Positions 34,004 to 42,108 of a stretch of DNA of 64,000 nucleotides are shown piece after piece (position 1 is the first letter of the stretch; each line of letters starts with the position of its first letter). This DNA is from SB25 sp050180705 (GTDB lineage Bacteria; Bacteroidota; Bacteroidia; Bacteroidales; Tenuifilaceae): contig JBFXDX010000015.1 of NCBI GenBank assembly GCA_050180705.1, positions 56,777 through 120,776 of the forward strand, written 5' to 3'. A model generated the notes under the pieces. The model did no database searches. It saw only the letters and a list, made by a program, of their open reading frames with translations, and had not been told where the DNA came from. The translations under genes were made by a program, and so were the position numbers.

Positions 34004-34705
34004 ATGGAGCGTACGAAATTAGTTAGACAGATAATTCTTTGCATCAAGCAACTTAAGGAAGAGTCAAATAATTTATTTACTCCCGAAATCATAATTCCAA
34101 ACTCGGGTTTAATGATCGAGGAATACTTTTTTCAGAAGTTTACTCCTTTTGTTGAAAAGGTAAAAAATGATATTCGAAGATTACCGCCCGATGAGTATTT
34201 GGCTATTGAGATTGATGCTTGGATGAAACTGCTTAAAGTTAAGTATGACGCACTTGAAACGGATAATCAATTTGAGGAGTATGCCGAGGTTCTTTATATT
34301 AAGCAACGGTTTTACCCAAGGCTTTTGGAAGTGTTGGGCGATTTGAAACTAGAGGTGCTTGAAGGCGAATTTGATGCCAGAACCGATAGTTCTATTTCGC
34401 TGGTTAATAGTAAAGTCGAATTGGGTCCTAATACGTTGGTGGTATCGCCAGCAGTTGCTGCGGCTTTACTGTCATTGCTGTATAATTTTAACGTTTTGGC
34501 TCAAAATCAGGATTTACAAGCACTCTGTTCTTCATTTTCAAAGATGACAGGGTATAGTCCAAACGATCTGTTACTTTTTCTTAAGGCTGAAAATGAATCG
34601 GGTAGAATAAAAGCCAAGGTAAATATAGACGATTTGAGAGTTCTGCATAAATTACTGAAAAGCATGATAGCCCGCACAGAGTTTATTCTATCCTACAATG
34701 ATTAG
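34004..34705 (+). CDS. Helical hypothetical protein
   Basis: A 233-residue soluble protein, almost wholly alpha-helical by composition, without signal peptide or membrane segments. Start placed at the ATG at 34004 (MERTKLVRQIILCIKQLKEE); an upstream TTG would add 19 residues. I do not recognise the family. The C-terminal third, with FSKMTGYSPNDLLLFLKAE and a closing DDLRVLHKLLKSMI, faintly recalls RteC-type regulators of Bacteroidota mobile elements, but nothing mobile lies next to it. Convergent with the SiaC-like gene, 12 bases apart. Confidence 0.65.
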   Translation: MERTKLVRQIILCIKQLKEESNNLFTPEIIIPNSGLMIEEYFFQKFTPFVEKVKNDIRRLPPDEYLAIEIDAWMKLLKVKYDALETDNQFEEYAEVLYIKQRFYPRLLEVLGDLKLEVLEGEFDARTDSSISLVNSKVELGPNTLVVSPAVAAALLSLLYNFNVLAQNQDLQALCSSFSKMTGYSPNDLLLFLKAENESGRIKAKVNIDDLRVLHKLLKSMIARTEFILSYND

Positions 34706-34717
34706 TTTCTAAGTCTT

Positions 34718-35131
34718 TTAGCAGTAAGGAATGCACCTATAGGGCAAACTAACTTCGGGTAATTCAAAAAGCACAATACCTTCGTTAAGTAATTCTTCAT
34801 CTTCCTCGTGGTAGTTCCAAATTACCTCTACGCTAAAATTGCCATTTCTGAAGTTTGAGATTTTACGTAGCACTTCGCGAAGGTATTTATACGATGACGA
34901 GTTGATATACTTAAAATTTAAATCTATAATAATTTTTGAGGCCTCCTTGCTTTTCATGTACTCGTAGTACTCATCAAGCCATATCAAAATCTCCTGATAG
35001 AATTCCTTTGCATTTTCAGGATGAGAAATTCCTGAAATTGAGAAGATTCTTGTGTCTGGATCAAAAAAAACTTCTGGTGAATCTATGGCAGCTTCAATCT
35101 TTAATGGCTTCATATTTCTTAGTTCAAACAT
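34718..35131 (-). CDS. SiaC-family regulatory phosphoprotein (DUF1987)
   Basis: A protein of about 137 residues from the ATG at 35131; another ATG at 35113 is possible. It fits the DUF1987/SiaC family: MKPLKIEAAIDSPEVFFDP, then FSISGISHPENAKEFYQEI, IDLNFKYINSSSYKYLREVL with the likely phospho-acceptor in the serine/threonine cluster, and a WNYHEEDEEL tail. In Pseudomonas SiaC is phosphorylated by the SiaB kinase and dephosphorylated by the PP2C phosphatase SiaA, tuning c-di-GMP signalling. No SiaA or SiaB neighbour is seen. The SpoIIE phosphatase at 12400-13581 is a remote candidate partner. Confidence 0.8.
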   Translation of the reverse strand: MFELRNMKPLKIEAAIDSPEVFFDPDTRIFSISGISHPENAKEFYQEILIWLDEYYEYMKSKEASKIIIDLNFKYINSSSYKYLREVLRKISNFRNGNFSVEVIWNYHEEDEELLNEGIVLFELPEVSLPYRCIPYC

Positions 35132-35364
35132 CAATGTAAAGATAAAACTTATAAATTGGATTTGTCAATTGCGCTAATATTTCTTTGATTAATTAACCAA
35201 TTTGAAAAATGAAGTCTTAGTTTGATAGGATTAAAGTAAACTTTATGTGAGTAAATCATACAAGTTTTAGCATGAACAGTTTTTCCGACAAAAAGTATTT
35301 AGAAAAATGTGTTAAATTTTTAGCTAAGGTGTACCAGCATGAAAGAAAAAACAAAAAATGGCGT

Positions 35365-35372
35365 TATATTTG
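35365..35372 (+). promoter_or_regulatory. -7 promoter element of a candidate small RNA
   Basis: TATATTTG matches TAnnTTTG exactly, in a region with no open frame, and would start a transcript near 35379. The preceding 230 bases (35132-35364) are AT-rich and otherwise empty; the -33 element is not clear. Confidence 0.5.
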
Positions 35373-35378
35373 TAAATA

Positions 35379-35511
35379 GTCCTTTTAGAATAGCCCCGTG
35401 CAAAATTGGTTAGTTTGTTCTGAGGAGTTAAATCTAAGGGGATTTTATTCTCGATTTATTGTTAAATCGTGTGTTTGGGGTTGAAGGAGGCTAATAGCCT
35501 CCTTCTTTTTT
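35379..35511 (+). ncRNA. Candidate structured small RNA of about 130 nt
   Basis: A stretch without a credible protein frame, framed by a -7 promoter box (35365-35372) and a strong plus-strand terminator (35483-35511). Inside are AGCCCC (35392-35397), which can pair with GGGGTT (35477-35482) as a closing stem or with GGGG at 35438-35441 as an alternative, and the hairpin CGATTTA-TTGT-TAAATCG (35452-35469). The terminator has a T tract only in the plus sense, so it cannot belong to the convergent DMT-family gene. I do not recognise the RNA. A 6S-type or trans-acting regulator are open possibilities that I cannot separate by eye. Confidence 0.55.
35483..35511 (+). terminator. Terminator of the candidate small RNA
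   Basis: GAAGGAGGCT and AGCCTCCTTC form a perfect 10-bp stem with a 3-base loop, followed by six T residues. No protein gene on the plus strand ends nearby. Confidence 0.9.
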
Positions 35512-35514
35512 GTG

Positions 35515-35889
35515 CTACTTCTTAAAAATAAAATATACTGCCAGAATCAGAAAGGCAAATCCAATAATATGATTTAGCCGAAACGATTCTGTTTTAAAAG
35601 CAAATACGGTAAAGATTGTAAATACCACAAGCGTTATAGTTTCCTGTATTACCTTAAGCTCAACAAGCGAAAATGGGCCTCCATTTCCTTTGAATCCTAG
35701 CCTATTTGCTGGAACTTGAAAGAAATACTCGAAAAGGGCAATTCCCCAGCTAATTAGTACAATTGCTATTAACCCAAGATTTTCGAACCATTTAAGATCT
35801 TTAAATTTTAAATGTCCATACCATGCTAATGTCATAAATGTATTCGACAGTATTAGCAGCAATATTGTGTATAATCCTTTTATTCCCAT
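35515..35889 (-). CDS. DMT family membrane protein (DUF486)
   Basis: A small inner-membrane protein of 124 residues with four predicted helices. It matches the DUF486 family, which resembles half of a drug/metabolite transporter. Conserved blocks are SNTFMTLAWYGHLKF near residue 15, SWGIALFEYFFQVPANRLG near residue 47, and FSLVELKVIQETITL near residue 73. Transport substrate unknown; such proteins probably dimerise. Single gene. Its end abuts the plus-strand small-RNA terminator, which does not serve it. Confidence 0.85.
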   Translation of the reverse strand: MGIKGLYTILLLILSNTFMTLAWYGHLKFKDLKWFENLGLIAIVLISWGIALFEYFFQVPANRLGFKGNGGPFSLVELKVIQETITLVVFTIFTVFAFKTESFRLNHIIGFAFLILAVYFIFKK

Positions 35890-36067
35890 AAATAGTAAGT
35901 AATAAACAAATAGGTATTGCTAGAAATTAATTGCAAAAGTATCCATTAATATTGTTCATTGTTTTCTGTTTCAAAGAATTTTATTTAATGGTTTGGATGT
36001 TCTATTCTTTATATCTTCTCGTTTTAACAAAAACAGAATATCTTTAGAAACATTGCTAAATCTAAGC

Positions 36068-36075
36068 TACATTTG
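36068..36075 (+). promoter_or_regulatory. Candidate -7 element of the yicC-gmk-nadD operon
   Basis: TACATTTG matches TAnnTTTG and lies 21 bases before the yicC ATG at 36097. It also argues against the longer TTG-started frame at 36073. Confidence 0.45.
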
Positions 36076-36096
36076 TACAAAATAAATTGTTTAGAT

Positions 36097-36975
36097 ATGT
36101 TAATTTCGATGACAGGTTATGGCAAAGCTGAAGTGGAATTTGGTTCCAAGAAGATTATTGCCGAAATACGATCGCTTAATAGCAAACAACTCGATTTAAG
36201 TGTTAAATTACCATCGATCTATCGTGAAGTTGAGATGGATATACGAACAGCCGTTTCGCAACAACTGGTAAGAGGTAAGGTCGATTTTCAAATCACATAC
36301 GAGGATTCTACCGATTCGTCTGCAATTCCAATAAATAACGATGTTTTTGCATCATACTATAACCAGTTACAACAACTCTCGTCGAAGCATGGCATTTCGT
36401 TAAATGAAGAGCCTATATTTCAAACTATACTTAGGCTTCCCGATGTGCTAAAGGTTCAAAAGAGTGAAACTTCGGAGGAGGAGTGGAGTGCTATAAGAAG
36501 TGTTATTGATAAAGTGCTTACTCAGATAAATAGTTTTAGAACGCAGGAAGGTACGGTTCTGGAGAAGGATATTGTTATGCGGGTAAACACAATTCTCGAT
36601 CTTTTGGATAAAGTTGAACCATTCGAGAAACAGCGTATTACCGATATTCGTGCTCGTCTTTCGGATAATTTAGCAGGTTTATCCAAGGATTTAAAAATCG
36701 ATTCGGACCGATTTGAGCAGGAGATCATATATTACCTAGAAAAATTGGATGTAACCGAAGAGAAGGTCAGACTACGTAATCATTGTAAATATTTCATAGA
36801 CACGGTGAAGTTAGAAGAACCCGTTGGCCGAAAACTTGGATTCATTGCTCAGGAAATGGGGCGAGAGATTAATACTCTTGGATCAAAGGCTAATAATGCC
36901 GATATTCAGAAACTAGTGGTTATGATGAAGGATGAACTTGAGAAAATCAAAGAGCAATCGCTGAATATCTTGTAA
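36097..36975 (+). CDS. yicC: YicC-family endoribonuclease
   Basis: A protein of about 292 residues starting MLISMTGYGKAEVEFG; MTGYG is the near-universal N-terminus of the YicC family, so the start is the ATG at 36097 or 36109. The C-terminal DUF1732 block is complete: KFIDTVKLEEPVGRKLGFIA-type residues, QEMGREINTLGSKAN, and the closing KDELEKIKEQSLNI. E. coli YicC is an RNase that cleaves small RNAs such as RyhB; activity here is inferred. It leads a group with gmk, as in many bacteria, with 145 bases between them. Confidence 0.92.
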   Translation: MLISMTGYGKAEVEFGSKKIIAEIRSLNSKQLDLSVKLPSIYREVEMDIRTAVSQQLVRGKVDFQITYEDSTDSSAIPINNDVFASYYNQLQQLSSKHGISLNEEPIFQTILRLPDVLKVQKSETSEEEWSAIRSVIDKVLTQINSFRTQEGTVLEKDIVMRVNTILDLLDKVEPFEKQRITDIRARLSDNLAGLSKDLKIDSDRFEQEIIYYLEKLDVTEEKVRLRNHCKYFIDTVKLEEPVGRKLGFIAQEMGREINTLGSKANNADIQKLVVMMKDELEKIKEQSLNIL

Positions 36976-37120
36976 TTGGGCATTGTTGATATTAAGGAAA
37001 TAGAAGGACATGCGTTAATATCGTTGAGGCTTGTATTTCTTTTTATTAAATCAACAAAAAATATCACACTTAGTTATTTAAACAAAAAAGAATTCTTATT
37101 ATTGCCATATTCAACTGATT

Positions 37121-37687
37121 ATGGAAGGAAAGTTATTTATATTCTCTGCACCATCGGGTGCTGGTAAAACAACCATCGTAAAGCATCTGCTTTCGAAGTA
37201 TAATAATCTTGAGTTTTCTGTTTCTGCCTGTAGTAGAGCGCCTCGGAATGGAGAGGTTAATGGTGTTGATTATCATTTTCTAAGTGTTGATGATTTCAGA
37301 AAACGGATAGAGAATAATGAATTTGTTGAGTGGGAGGAGGTTTATCCGGGCTCGTACTACGGTACCTTATGGTCCGAGGTGCATCGAATTTGGAACAAGG
37401 GGCATCACGTTATGTTTGATGTTGATGTTAAGGGTGGACTTAGTTTAAAGGGTAAGTTCCCCAAAAACTCTTTGGCTGTTTTTGTTATGCCGCCATCAAC
37501 CGATGAGTTAAGGGAACGGTTGGTTAAGAGAGGAACCGAAACCGACGAATCTATTGAAGTCAGAGTTGGAAAGGCCGAGGAGGAAATGACCTATGCCAAC
37601 CAGTTCGATGTGATAATTGTGAATCGACAAGTCGAGACCGCATTCTTTGAAGCTGAAAATGCTGTTGAAACGTTCATAAATACATAG
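37121..37687 (+). CDS. gmk: Guanylate kinase
   Basis: Phosphorylates GMP to GDP; 188 residues. The P-loop SAPSGAGKTT lies near residue 9, and the GMP-binding region includes SRAPRNGEVNGVDYHFLS and EWEEVYPGSYYGT. The lid/adenine region has FVMPPSTDELRERLVKRGTE. All catalytic motifs are in place and the length is standard. The nadD start follows after 3 bases, so translation is probably coupled. Confidence 0.97.
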   Translation: MEGKLFIFSAPSGAGKTTIVKHLLSKYNNLEFSVSACSRAPRNGEVNGVDYHFLSVDDFRKRIENNEFVEWEEVYPGSYYGTLWSEVHRIWNKGHHVMFDVDVKGGLSLKGKFPKNSLAVFVMPPSTDELRERLVKRGTETDESIEVRVGKAEEEMTYANQFDVIIVNRQVETAFFEAENAVETFINT

Positions 37688-37690
37688 AGT

Positions 37691-38293
37691 ATGAAAGTAG
37701 GACTATTTTTCGGTTCGTTCAATCCAATTCATACGGGCCATTTGGTTATTGCTGAGTATCTTTTAGAGTTCTCCGATTTGGCGGAGATATGGTTTGTAAT
37801 TAGTCCTCAAAATCCATTGAAGGATAAAGATATTTTAGCATCCGATGAGCATAGAGTTAATATGCTTCAGTTGGCATTGCCGGAAAATAATCCAAGGTTA
37901 AAGTTGTGCGATATAGAGATTGAAATGCCCAGACCTTCCTACACTATCGATACTCTTAAAAAATTATCGACGAACTATCCCAATGATGAGTTTGTTGTAT
38001 TAATGGGATCCGATTCGGCTAAGAGTATTAACCTATGGAAAGATTACCAAACTTTAATTGATAATTGGGAAATATATGTATATCCTAGGGAGAACGCAGC
38101 GATATTTATCAAATTTCCTTCGGAGAAATTTACATTGGTCGATGCTCCTATTCTAGGCATTTCATCAACCCAAATTAGGTCACTTGTCGAGAAAGGTCTA
38201 AACGTTTCGGGTTATGTCCCCGATGATGTCTGGGACTATATTAAAAGGAATAAACTATTCGGATTAAAACAAACAGAGATTTGCCATGAGTAG
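37691..38293 (+). CDS. nadD: Nicotinate-nucleotide adenylyltransferase
   Basis: Converts nicotinate mononucleotide to deamido-NAD in NAD synthesis; 200 residues. The nucleotidyltransferase motif GLFFGSFNPIHTGHLVIAEY is at the N-terminus, the middle block is RPSYTIDTLKKL with the VLMGSDSAKSINLW segment, and the C-terminal ISSTQIRSLV motif is intact. Its last 8 bases overlap the start of the small TPR gene (ATG at 38286), indicating translational coupling. Confidence 0.96.
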   Translation: MKVGLFFGSFNPIHTGHLVIAEYLLEFSDLAEIWFVISPQNPLKDKDILASDEHRVNMLQLALPENNPRLKLCDIEIEMPRPSYTIDTLKKLSTNYPNDEFVVLMGSDSAKSINLWKDYQTLIDNWEIYVYPRENAAIFIKFPSEKFTLVDAPILGISSTQIRSLVEKGLNVSGYVPDDVWDYIKRNKLFGLKQTEICHE

Positions 38294-38552
38294 CAGGGAC
38301 GATATTTCGAGGTTAATTGAAAATCAAGAGTTGGATAAGGCTCTTGAGCTAGTGAGTGGTTTTCCAGAGCAGGAAGCTGATACATGGTATTTAAAGGGTA
38401 AAGTTTATTCCAGAATGGGGAAAATGTCCGAAGCATTAAGTTGCTATATTAAGGCATTGGATATAGATCCCAACCATGGTGAAGCCGCTGCTATGATTGA
38501 ACTTTCGAATCGTATTTACTCGTTTAAAGATCCAAATCGATACAACCATTAA
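38286..38552 (+). CDS. Small tetratricopeptide-repeat protein
   Basis: An 88-residue cytosolic protein with two TPR-like helical hairpins; the second is canonical (YLKGKVYSRMGKMSEALSCY, then IKALDIDPNHGEAAAMIEL). It probably serves as a small adaptor. The start overlaps the nadD stop, and a strong terminator follows directly, so it is the last gene of the yicC-gmk-nadD unit. The partner is unknown. Confidence 0.8.
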   Translation: MSSRDDISRLIENQELDKALELVSGFPEQEADTWYLKGKVYSRMGKMSEALSCYIKALDIDPNHGEAAAMIELSNRIYSFKDPNRYNH

Positions 38553-38579
38553 TAAAAAAGCCCCTTCGGGGCTTTTTTT
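38553..38579. terminator. Bidirectional Rho-independent terminator
   Basis: AAAAAAGCCCC-TTC-GGGGCTTTTTTT, a GC-rich hairpin with A and T tracts on its two sides. It ends the gmk operon and the convergent alcohol dehydrogenase gene. Confidence 0.93.
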
Positions 38580-39737
38580 CTAGTTGAATGTTCGTTGCAA
38601 AATAGATTCTACTTTTTCGAAGGTGATATTCTTTTGTTCTCCTAGTTTCCACTTACGATCTCTTAAGCGTTGTACAATTGGACTAACTTGTTCAATTGTT
38701 ACGTTGTACTCATTTAGTTTAGTTTTTACGCCCAGCGAACGGAAAAAATCTTCTGTTTTGCCAATAATTCTATTTACAGTTTCGTCTGTATTGTCATTTT
38801 TAATTCCAAACACGCGTTCGCCATACTGTAAGATCTTCTCTTTCTTGTACTCTTTCATTTCCTGTAATAATGCCGGATAAACAACGGCCAATGTTGCGCC
38901 ATGATCCATCCCGAAAAATGCGGTTAGTTCGTGTCCAATCATATGGGTAGCCCAATCGGTGGGTACACCTGTGGCAATTAATCCGTTAAGCGCCATGGTA
39001 CAGCTCCACATAAAATTTGCTCTGGAAGTAATATCCTGTGGATTGTTGAGTGTTTGTGGCCCTACCTCAATAAGTGTTTGTAGAATCGATTCTGCAAATC
39101 TATCCTGAATTGGAGAATTACTTGGATAGGTTAGATACTGTTCCATTACATGAATGTAGGCATCTACAATTCCATTGGCAACCTGACGTGGTGGTAACGA
39201 AAGCGTTGTTGTTGGATCGAGTACCGAAAATTTGGGGAACAGAACTGGGCTCGAAAAGGCATATTTTTCTTTTGTCGATAGCCTACTTATCACAGCACCC
39301 GAGTTCATTTCGCTTCCGGTTGCGGGGAGTGTTAATACTGTTCCAAAGGGAATTGCTTTTTCAATTTTAATGCCTTTGGTAAGAATATCCCATAAGTCGC
39401 TTCCTTCGTATAGCGCTGCTGCGGCAATGAACTTAGTACCATCAATAACAGAGCCACCTCCAACTGCTAGTATAAAATCTATTTTCTGATCCTTAACAAT
39501 TTGAACCGCCTTTATTAGGGTTTCGTACTTTGGATTTGCCTCTATTCCGCCAAATTCAACAACTTCGTATGCATTTAAAGCTTGCATAACTTTATCGTAT
39601 GTCCCATTTTGCTTAATACTTCCACCTCCATAGGTAAGCAAAACTTTAGTGCCCTTACTCAACTCCGAAGAAATTTGCTCTATTTTACCTTCTCCAAAAA
39701 GGATTTTAACGGGGTTGTAGTAATCGAAATTATTCAT
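38580..39737 (-). CDS. Iron-containing alcohol dehydrogenase (butanol dehydrogenase-like)
   Basis: A cytosolic group III (Fe-ADH) enzyme of 385 residues from the ATG at 39737 (MNNFDYYNPVKILFGEGKI). The NAD(P)-binding region is GGGSVIDGTKFIAAA near residue 93. Metal ligands are found in the DAYIHVMEQYL segment and in GHELTAFFGMDHGATLA, with two histidines of the Fe site. The likely role is reduction of aldehydes to alcohols for NAD(P)H disposal. Rex often controls such genes, but I see no good Rex site upstream. A weak hairpin (39768-39798) lies between it and the gene upstream. Confidence 0.92.
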   Translation of the reverse strand: MNNFDYYNPVKILFGEGKIEQISSELSKGTKVLLTYGGGSIKQNGTYDKVMQALNAYEVVEFGGIEANPKYETLIKAVQIVKDQKIDFILAVGGGSVIDGTKFIAAAALYEGSDLWDILTKGIKIEKAIPFGTVLTLPATGSEMNSGAVISRLSTKEKYAFSSPVLFPKFSVLDPTTTLSLPPRQVANGIVDAYIHVMEQYLTYPSNSPIQDRFAESILQTLIEVGPQTLNNPQDITSRANFMWSCTMALNGLIATGVPTDWATHMIGHELTAFFGMDHGATLAVVYPALLQEMKEYKKEKILQYGERVFGIKNDNTDETVNRIIGKTEDFFRSLGVKTKLNEYNVTIEQVSPIVQRLRDRKWKLGEQKNITFEKVESILQRTFN

Positions 39738-39819
39738 ACTGTTTTTTTTTAGTTTGTACATATAAACAACCCATCGTGAAAAAGTTCAGCGATGGGTTAT
39801 TCCATTTCGAATTCTTAAC

Positions 39820-40125
39820 TTAAATTATCTGTAAAACTCTTTTAACATCAGTTAGAATGGCTTCTTCCTCATCGCGATGCTCCTGTTTTACTGCAAGGTG
39901 AATGTGCGATTCGTCTGAGCTTATCATCTCTACAAAGTCCATTTCGGGCAACGATGCCGAAAAATTCTCAAAAAGATCATCATCCGATAAAAACTCAAAT
40001 CCTCCCAGCGCATTGTACCTTAAAACCAGAATTAAATCCTCCTCGTCTGACTTTATAACATTCTTCGCCAATTTTTCTGATAGGTAGTTGCGAATTCGGC
40101 TTTTTGAGATTACTAGATTTTTCAT
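39820..40125 (-). CDS. Hypothetical small acidic protein
   Basis: A 101-residue protein from the ATG at 40125 (MKNLVISKSRIRNYLSEKL). No signal peptide or membrane segment; acidic overall, with a mixed alpha/beta pattern. No family recognised. A -7 like box (TAAATTTG on the minus strand, 40156-40163) lies 30 bases upstream, supporting expression. A weak inverted repeat, AACCCATCG with CGATGGGTT (39768-39798), lies beyond the stop and may act as its terminator. Confidence 0.6.
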   Translation of the reverse strand: MKNLVISKSRIRNYLSEKLAKNVIKSDEEDLILVLRYNALGGFEFLSDDDLFENFSASLPEMDFVEMISSDESHIHLAVKQEHRDEEEAILTDVKRVLQII

Positions 40126-40155
40126 GATCAATATCTTTTAAGGTCTAGTTATTTG

Positions 40156-40163
40156 CAAATTTA
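40156..40163 (-). promoter_or_regulatory. Candidate -7 element for the hypothetical gene at 39820
   Basis: TAAATTTG on the minus strand matches TAnnTTTG and predicts a 25-base leader before the ATG at 40125. No -33 element is evident. Confidence 0.35.
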
Positions 40164-40279
40164 ATCTTTATTGAATATGGTTGTGAAAAAAAAGTTTGAT
40201 TTAAATCATCAACGGAAAAATAAGCAATCTTTTAAAAAATATCAATATTTTTAAAAGTTTTATTGATTATAGATTTGTT

Positions 40280-40963
40280 ATGAGCACTGATATTAATCCT
40301 CAAATTGAGGAAAGCTGGAGGGTGGTTCTGAATGATGAGTTTAGTAAGGAGTACTTTGCTAAGCTCAAGGAGTTTCTTGTGGAGGAAAAAAAACACTATA
40401 CCGTTTACCCTCCTGGTTCAAAAATTTTTGCCGCTTTCAATTATACGCCGTTCCATAAGGTTAATGTTGTTTTGCTTGGGCAGGATCCTTACCATGGGCC
40501 AGGGCAGGCGCATGGCTTGTGTTTTTCGGTTCCTCATGGTGTTCCTAAGCCACCATCGCTCGTTAATATATTTAAGGAGCTCAAGGATGATGTTGGAATC
40601 TCTATTCCAAATCATGGAAATTTGGAGAAATGGACAAAGCAAGGCGTGTTGCTGCTCAATGCAACGTTAACTGTAAGAGCCAATCAGGCTGGTTCGCACC
40701 AGAAAAAGGGTTGGGAGAACTTTACCGATTCGGCCATTGTTGCATTGTCGCAAAAGCGTGTTGGTCTTATTTTTATCCTCTGGGGTGCCTATGCTCAGGC
40801 AAAGGCTCAGCTAATCGATAAATCTAAACACCACATCCTTATGGCGCCGCATCCTTCGCCGCTTTCGGTGAGCCGTGGCTTTTATGGTTGTAAGCACTTC
40901 TCTAAAACCAATAAGCTCCTTACCGAAATGGGTAAAGAGCCTATCGATTGGAGCTTAGACTAG
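40280..40963 (+). CDS. ung: Uracil-DNA glycosylase, family 1
   Basis: Removes uracil from DNA; 227 residues, normal for the family. The catalytic water-activating motif GQDPYHGPGQAHGLCFSVP carries the active-site Asp. The second motif LLLNATLTVRANQAGSHQ and the minor-groove/Leu loop HPSPLSVSRGFYGCKHF with the catalytic His are all present. Single gene, convergent with the hypothetical gene at 40968. Confidence 0.97.
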   Translation: MSTDINPQIEESWRVVLNDEFSKEYFAKLKEFLVEEKKHYTVYPPGSKIFAAFNYTPFHKVNVVLLGQDPYHGPGQAHGLCFSVPHGVPKPPSLVNIFKELKDDVGISIPNHGNLEKWTKQGVLLLNATLTVRANQAGSHQKKGWENFTDSAIVALSQKRVGLIFILWGAYAQAKAQLIDKSKHHILMAPHPSPLSVSRGFYGCKHFSKTNKLLTEMGKEPIDWSLD

Positions 40964-40967
40964 CAAT

Positions 40968-41693
40968 CTAAAACGATCCTAGACCTCGTCGTTCAATTTC
41001 GCTAAGATATACCTTGCGGATTTCCTTGATTCTTTCCAGGTCGAGTTTCTGGTCGTAAATTCTAATTATATCCTGTGGGCCATTGATGGTCCAGAAATAG
41101 CCTAGGGCAGCATCAAAGAAGTTGTTGCCAAGGTTATTTTTCACAAACTTTGTGATATCCTTGAGCTCCTCCCAGGTTATCGGGGCTGGAATATCAAAAT
41201 AATTTTTATTTTCTCCCGCCAAATCAAGGTATATTCCATCGTCGAATCGTTCAAGTAGGAATGTTTTATCAATAGAAATTAATGCCACGTCGTTAATAGG
41301 TTTACTTCGGCGGAAGTCAATTCCATGTGCTATTAACTTTTCCTGAATTATTGGAATTTCTTCGAAGCATTTCAGATTTTTAATTCTGATACAATGGTAG
41401 CGATGGCCCTCAATTTCTAGGTAGCCATATGTCCCATCACACTTGTGGTTACTCAGTTTGCTTACCTTCTGAAGCGTGCGCGCCAGAAACATGTGATCGT
41501 ATTCGCGAACCAGAACCAGAAATATGGAGCGCGGAATTACATCGTTGGGTATATTCTTGCCGTAATAACCGGGGTAGGGTTCGTAGTTCTCAAGAACCAT
41601 TGTGTTCGAGTATATTTTTTCGGAGAGAGACTTTACTTTTTCCTCCTTTATCATTACCCCCCTAGTTTCGAGTATTTTCGCTGTAGTTACCAT
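40968..41693 (-). CDS. Hypothetical protein, 241 residues
   Basis: A soluble protein without signal peptide or membrane helices and with a mixed alpha/beta composition. Distinct features are FLVLVREYDHMFLARTLQK, then a GYLEIEGHRYHCIRIKNL strand pair, and a C-terminal LERIKEIRKVYLSEIERRGL helix. I do not recognise the family and assign no function. Upstream on the same strand, 117 bases away, is another small hypothetical; downstream it converges on ung. Codon use resembles its neighbours. Confidence 0.65.
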   Translation of the reverse strand: MVTTAKILETRGVMIKEEKVKSLSEKIYSNTMVLENYEPYPGYYGKNIPNDVIPRSIFLVLVREYDHMFLARTLQKVSKLSNHKCDGTYGYLEIEGHRYHCIRIKNLKCFEEIPIIQEKLIAHGIDFRRSKPINDVALISIDKTFLLERFDDGIYLDLAGENKNYFDIPAPITWEELKDITKFVKNNLGNNFFDAALGYFWTINGPQDIIRIYDQKLDLERIKEIRKVYLSEIERRGLGSF

Positions 41694-41810
41694 GACTTTT
41701 TTTTATCAAGTTAAAGCAATTTTTACGTAAAGTCAAGTAGTATAGTAACCGGGGATTTAAGGCTAATCTTAGGCGATTCTTGCTTTTATGGAGATATTCT
41801 GGAAGGTTCT

Positions 41811-42044
41811 TTATAGTTTACTTATAATTTCGTCTATGGTAAGAATCGTATTGGGCATTATGTTTTCGGGTACTGGTTTCCCCGTTTTTTCCGATACAAT
41901 ATATCTTTTGCAGGTCGTGTATTTTTCGTGTCCCGCTGTACAGAATATATTTCGGTAGGTTTCGCCTGCTTTCGGATTTATAAATACATTCTTTATGTAG
42001 ATAGGGCACTTCTCTAGCTTCGGGCAGTTCTTCGTTTTTTCCAT
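41811..42044 (-). CDS. Small cysteine-containing hypothetical protein
   Basis: A 77-residue protein. The N-terminus has CPKLEKCPIY, then a RNIFCTAG motif and TCKRY, four cysteines in an arrangement that could bind a metal or iron-sulfur cluster. It ends with a hydrophilic helix. Proteins of this size and cysteine spacing occur in anaerobic Bacteroidota; I cannot name the family. It lies 64 bases downstream of the ttcA-like gene on the same strand and may be co-transcribed with it. Confidence 0.6.
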   Translation of the reverse strand: MEKTKNCPKLEKCPIYIKNVFINPKAGETYRNIFCTAGHEKYTTCKRYIVSEKTGKPVPENIMPNTILTIDEIISKL

Positions 42045-42108
42045 TGTCTTTTAGTATTGATTCTTTACTAAGTTACAATAGATTATTCTGATTTCAAAAA
42101 ACAATTTT

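Noticed and set aside
39738..39800. Rex-like site upstream of the alcohol dehydrogenase
   Set aside because: TTGTTTATATGTACAA has the outer halves but the wrong spacing (two bases short) and lacks the inner bases of the consensus.
40270..40277. TAGATTTG as a promoter for ung
   Set aside because: It lies only 2 bases before the ATG, so the transcript would start inside the gene.
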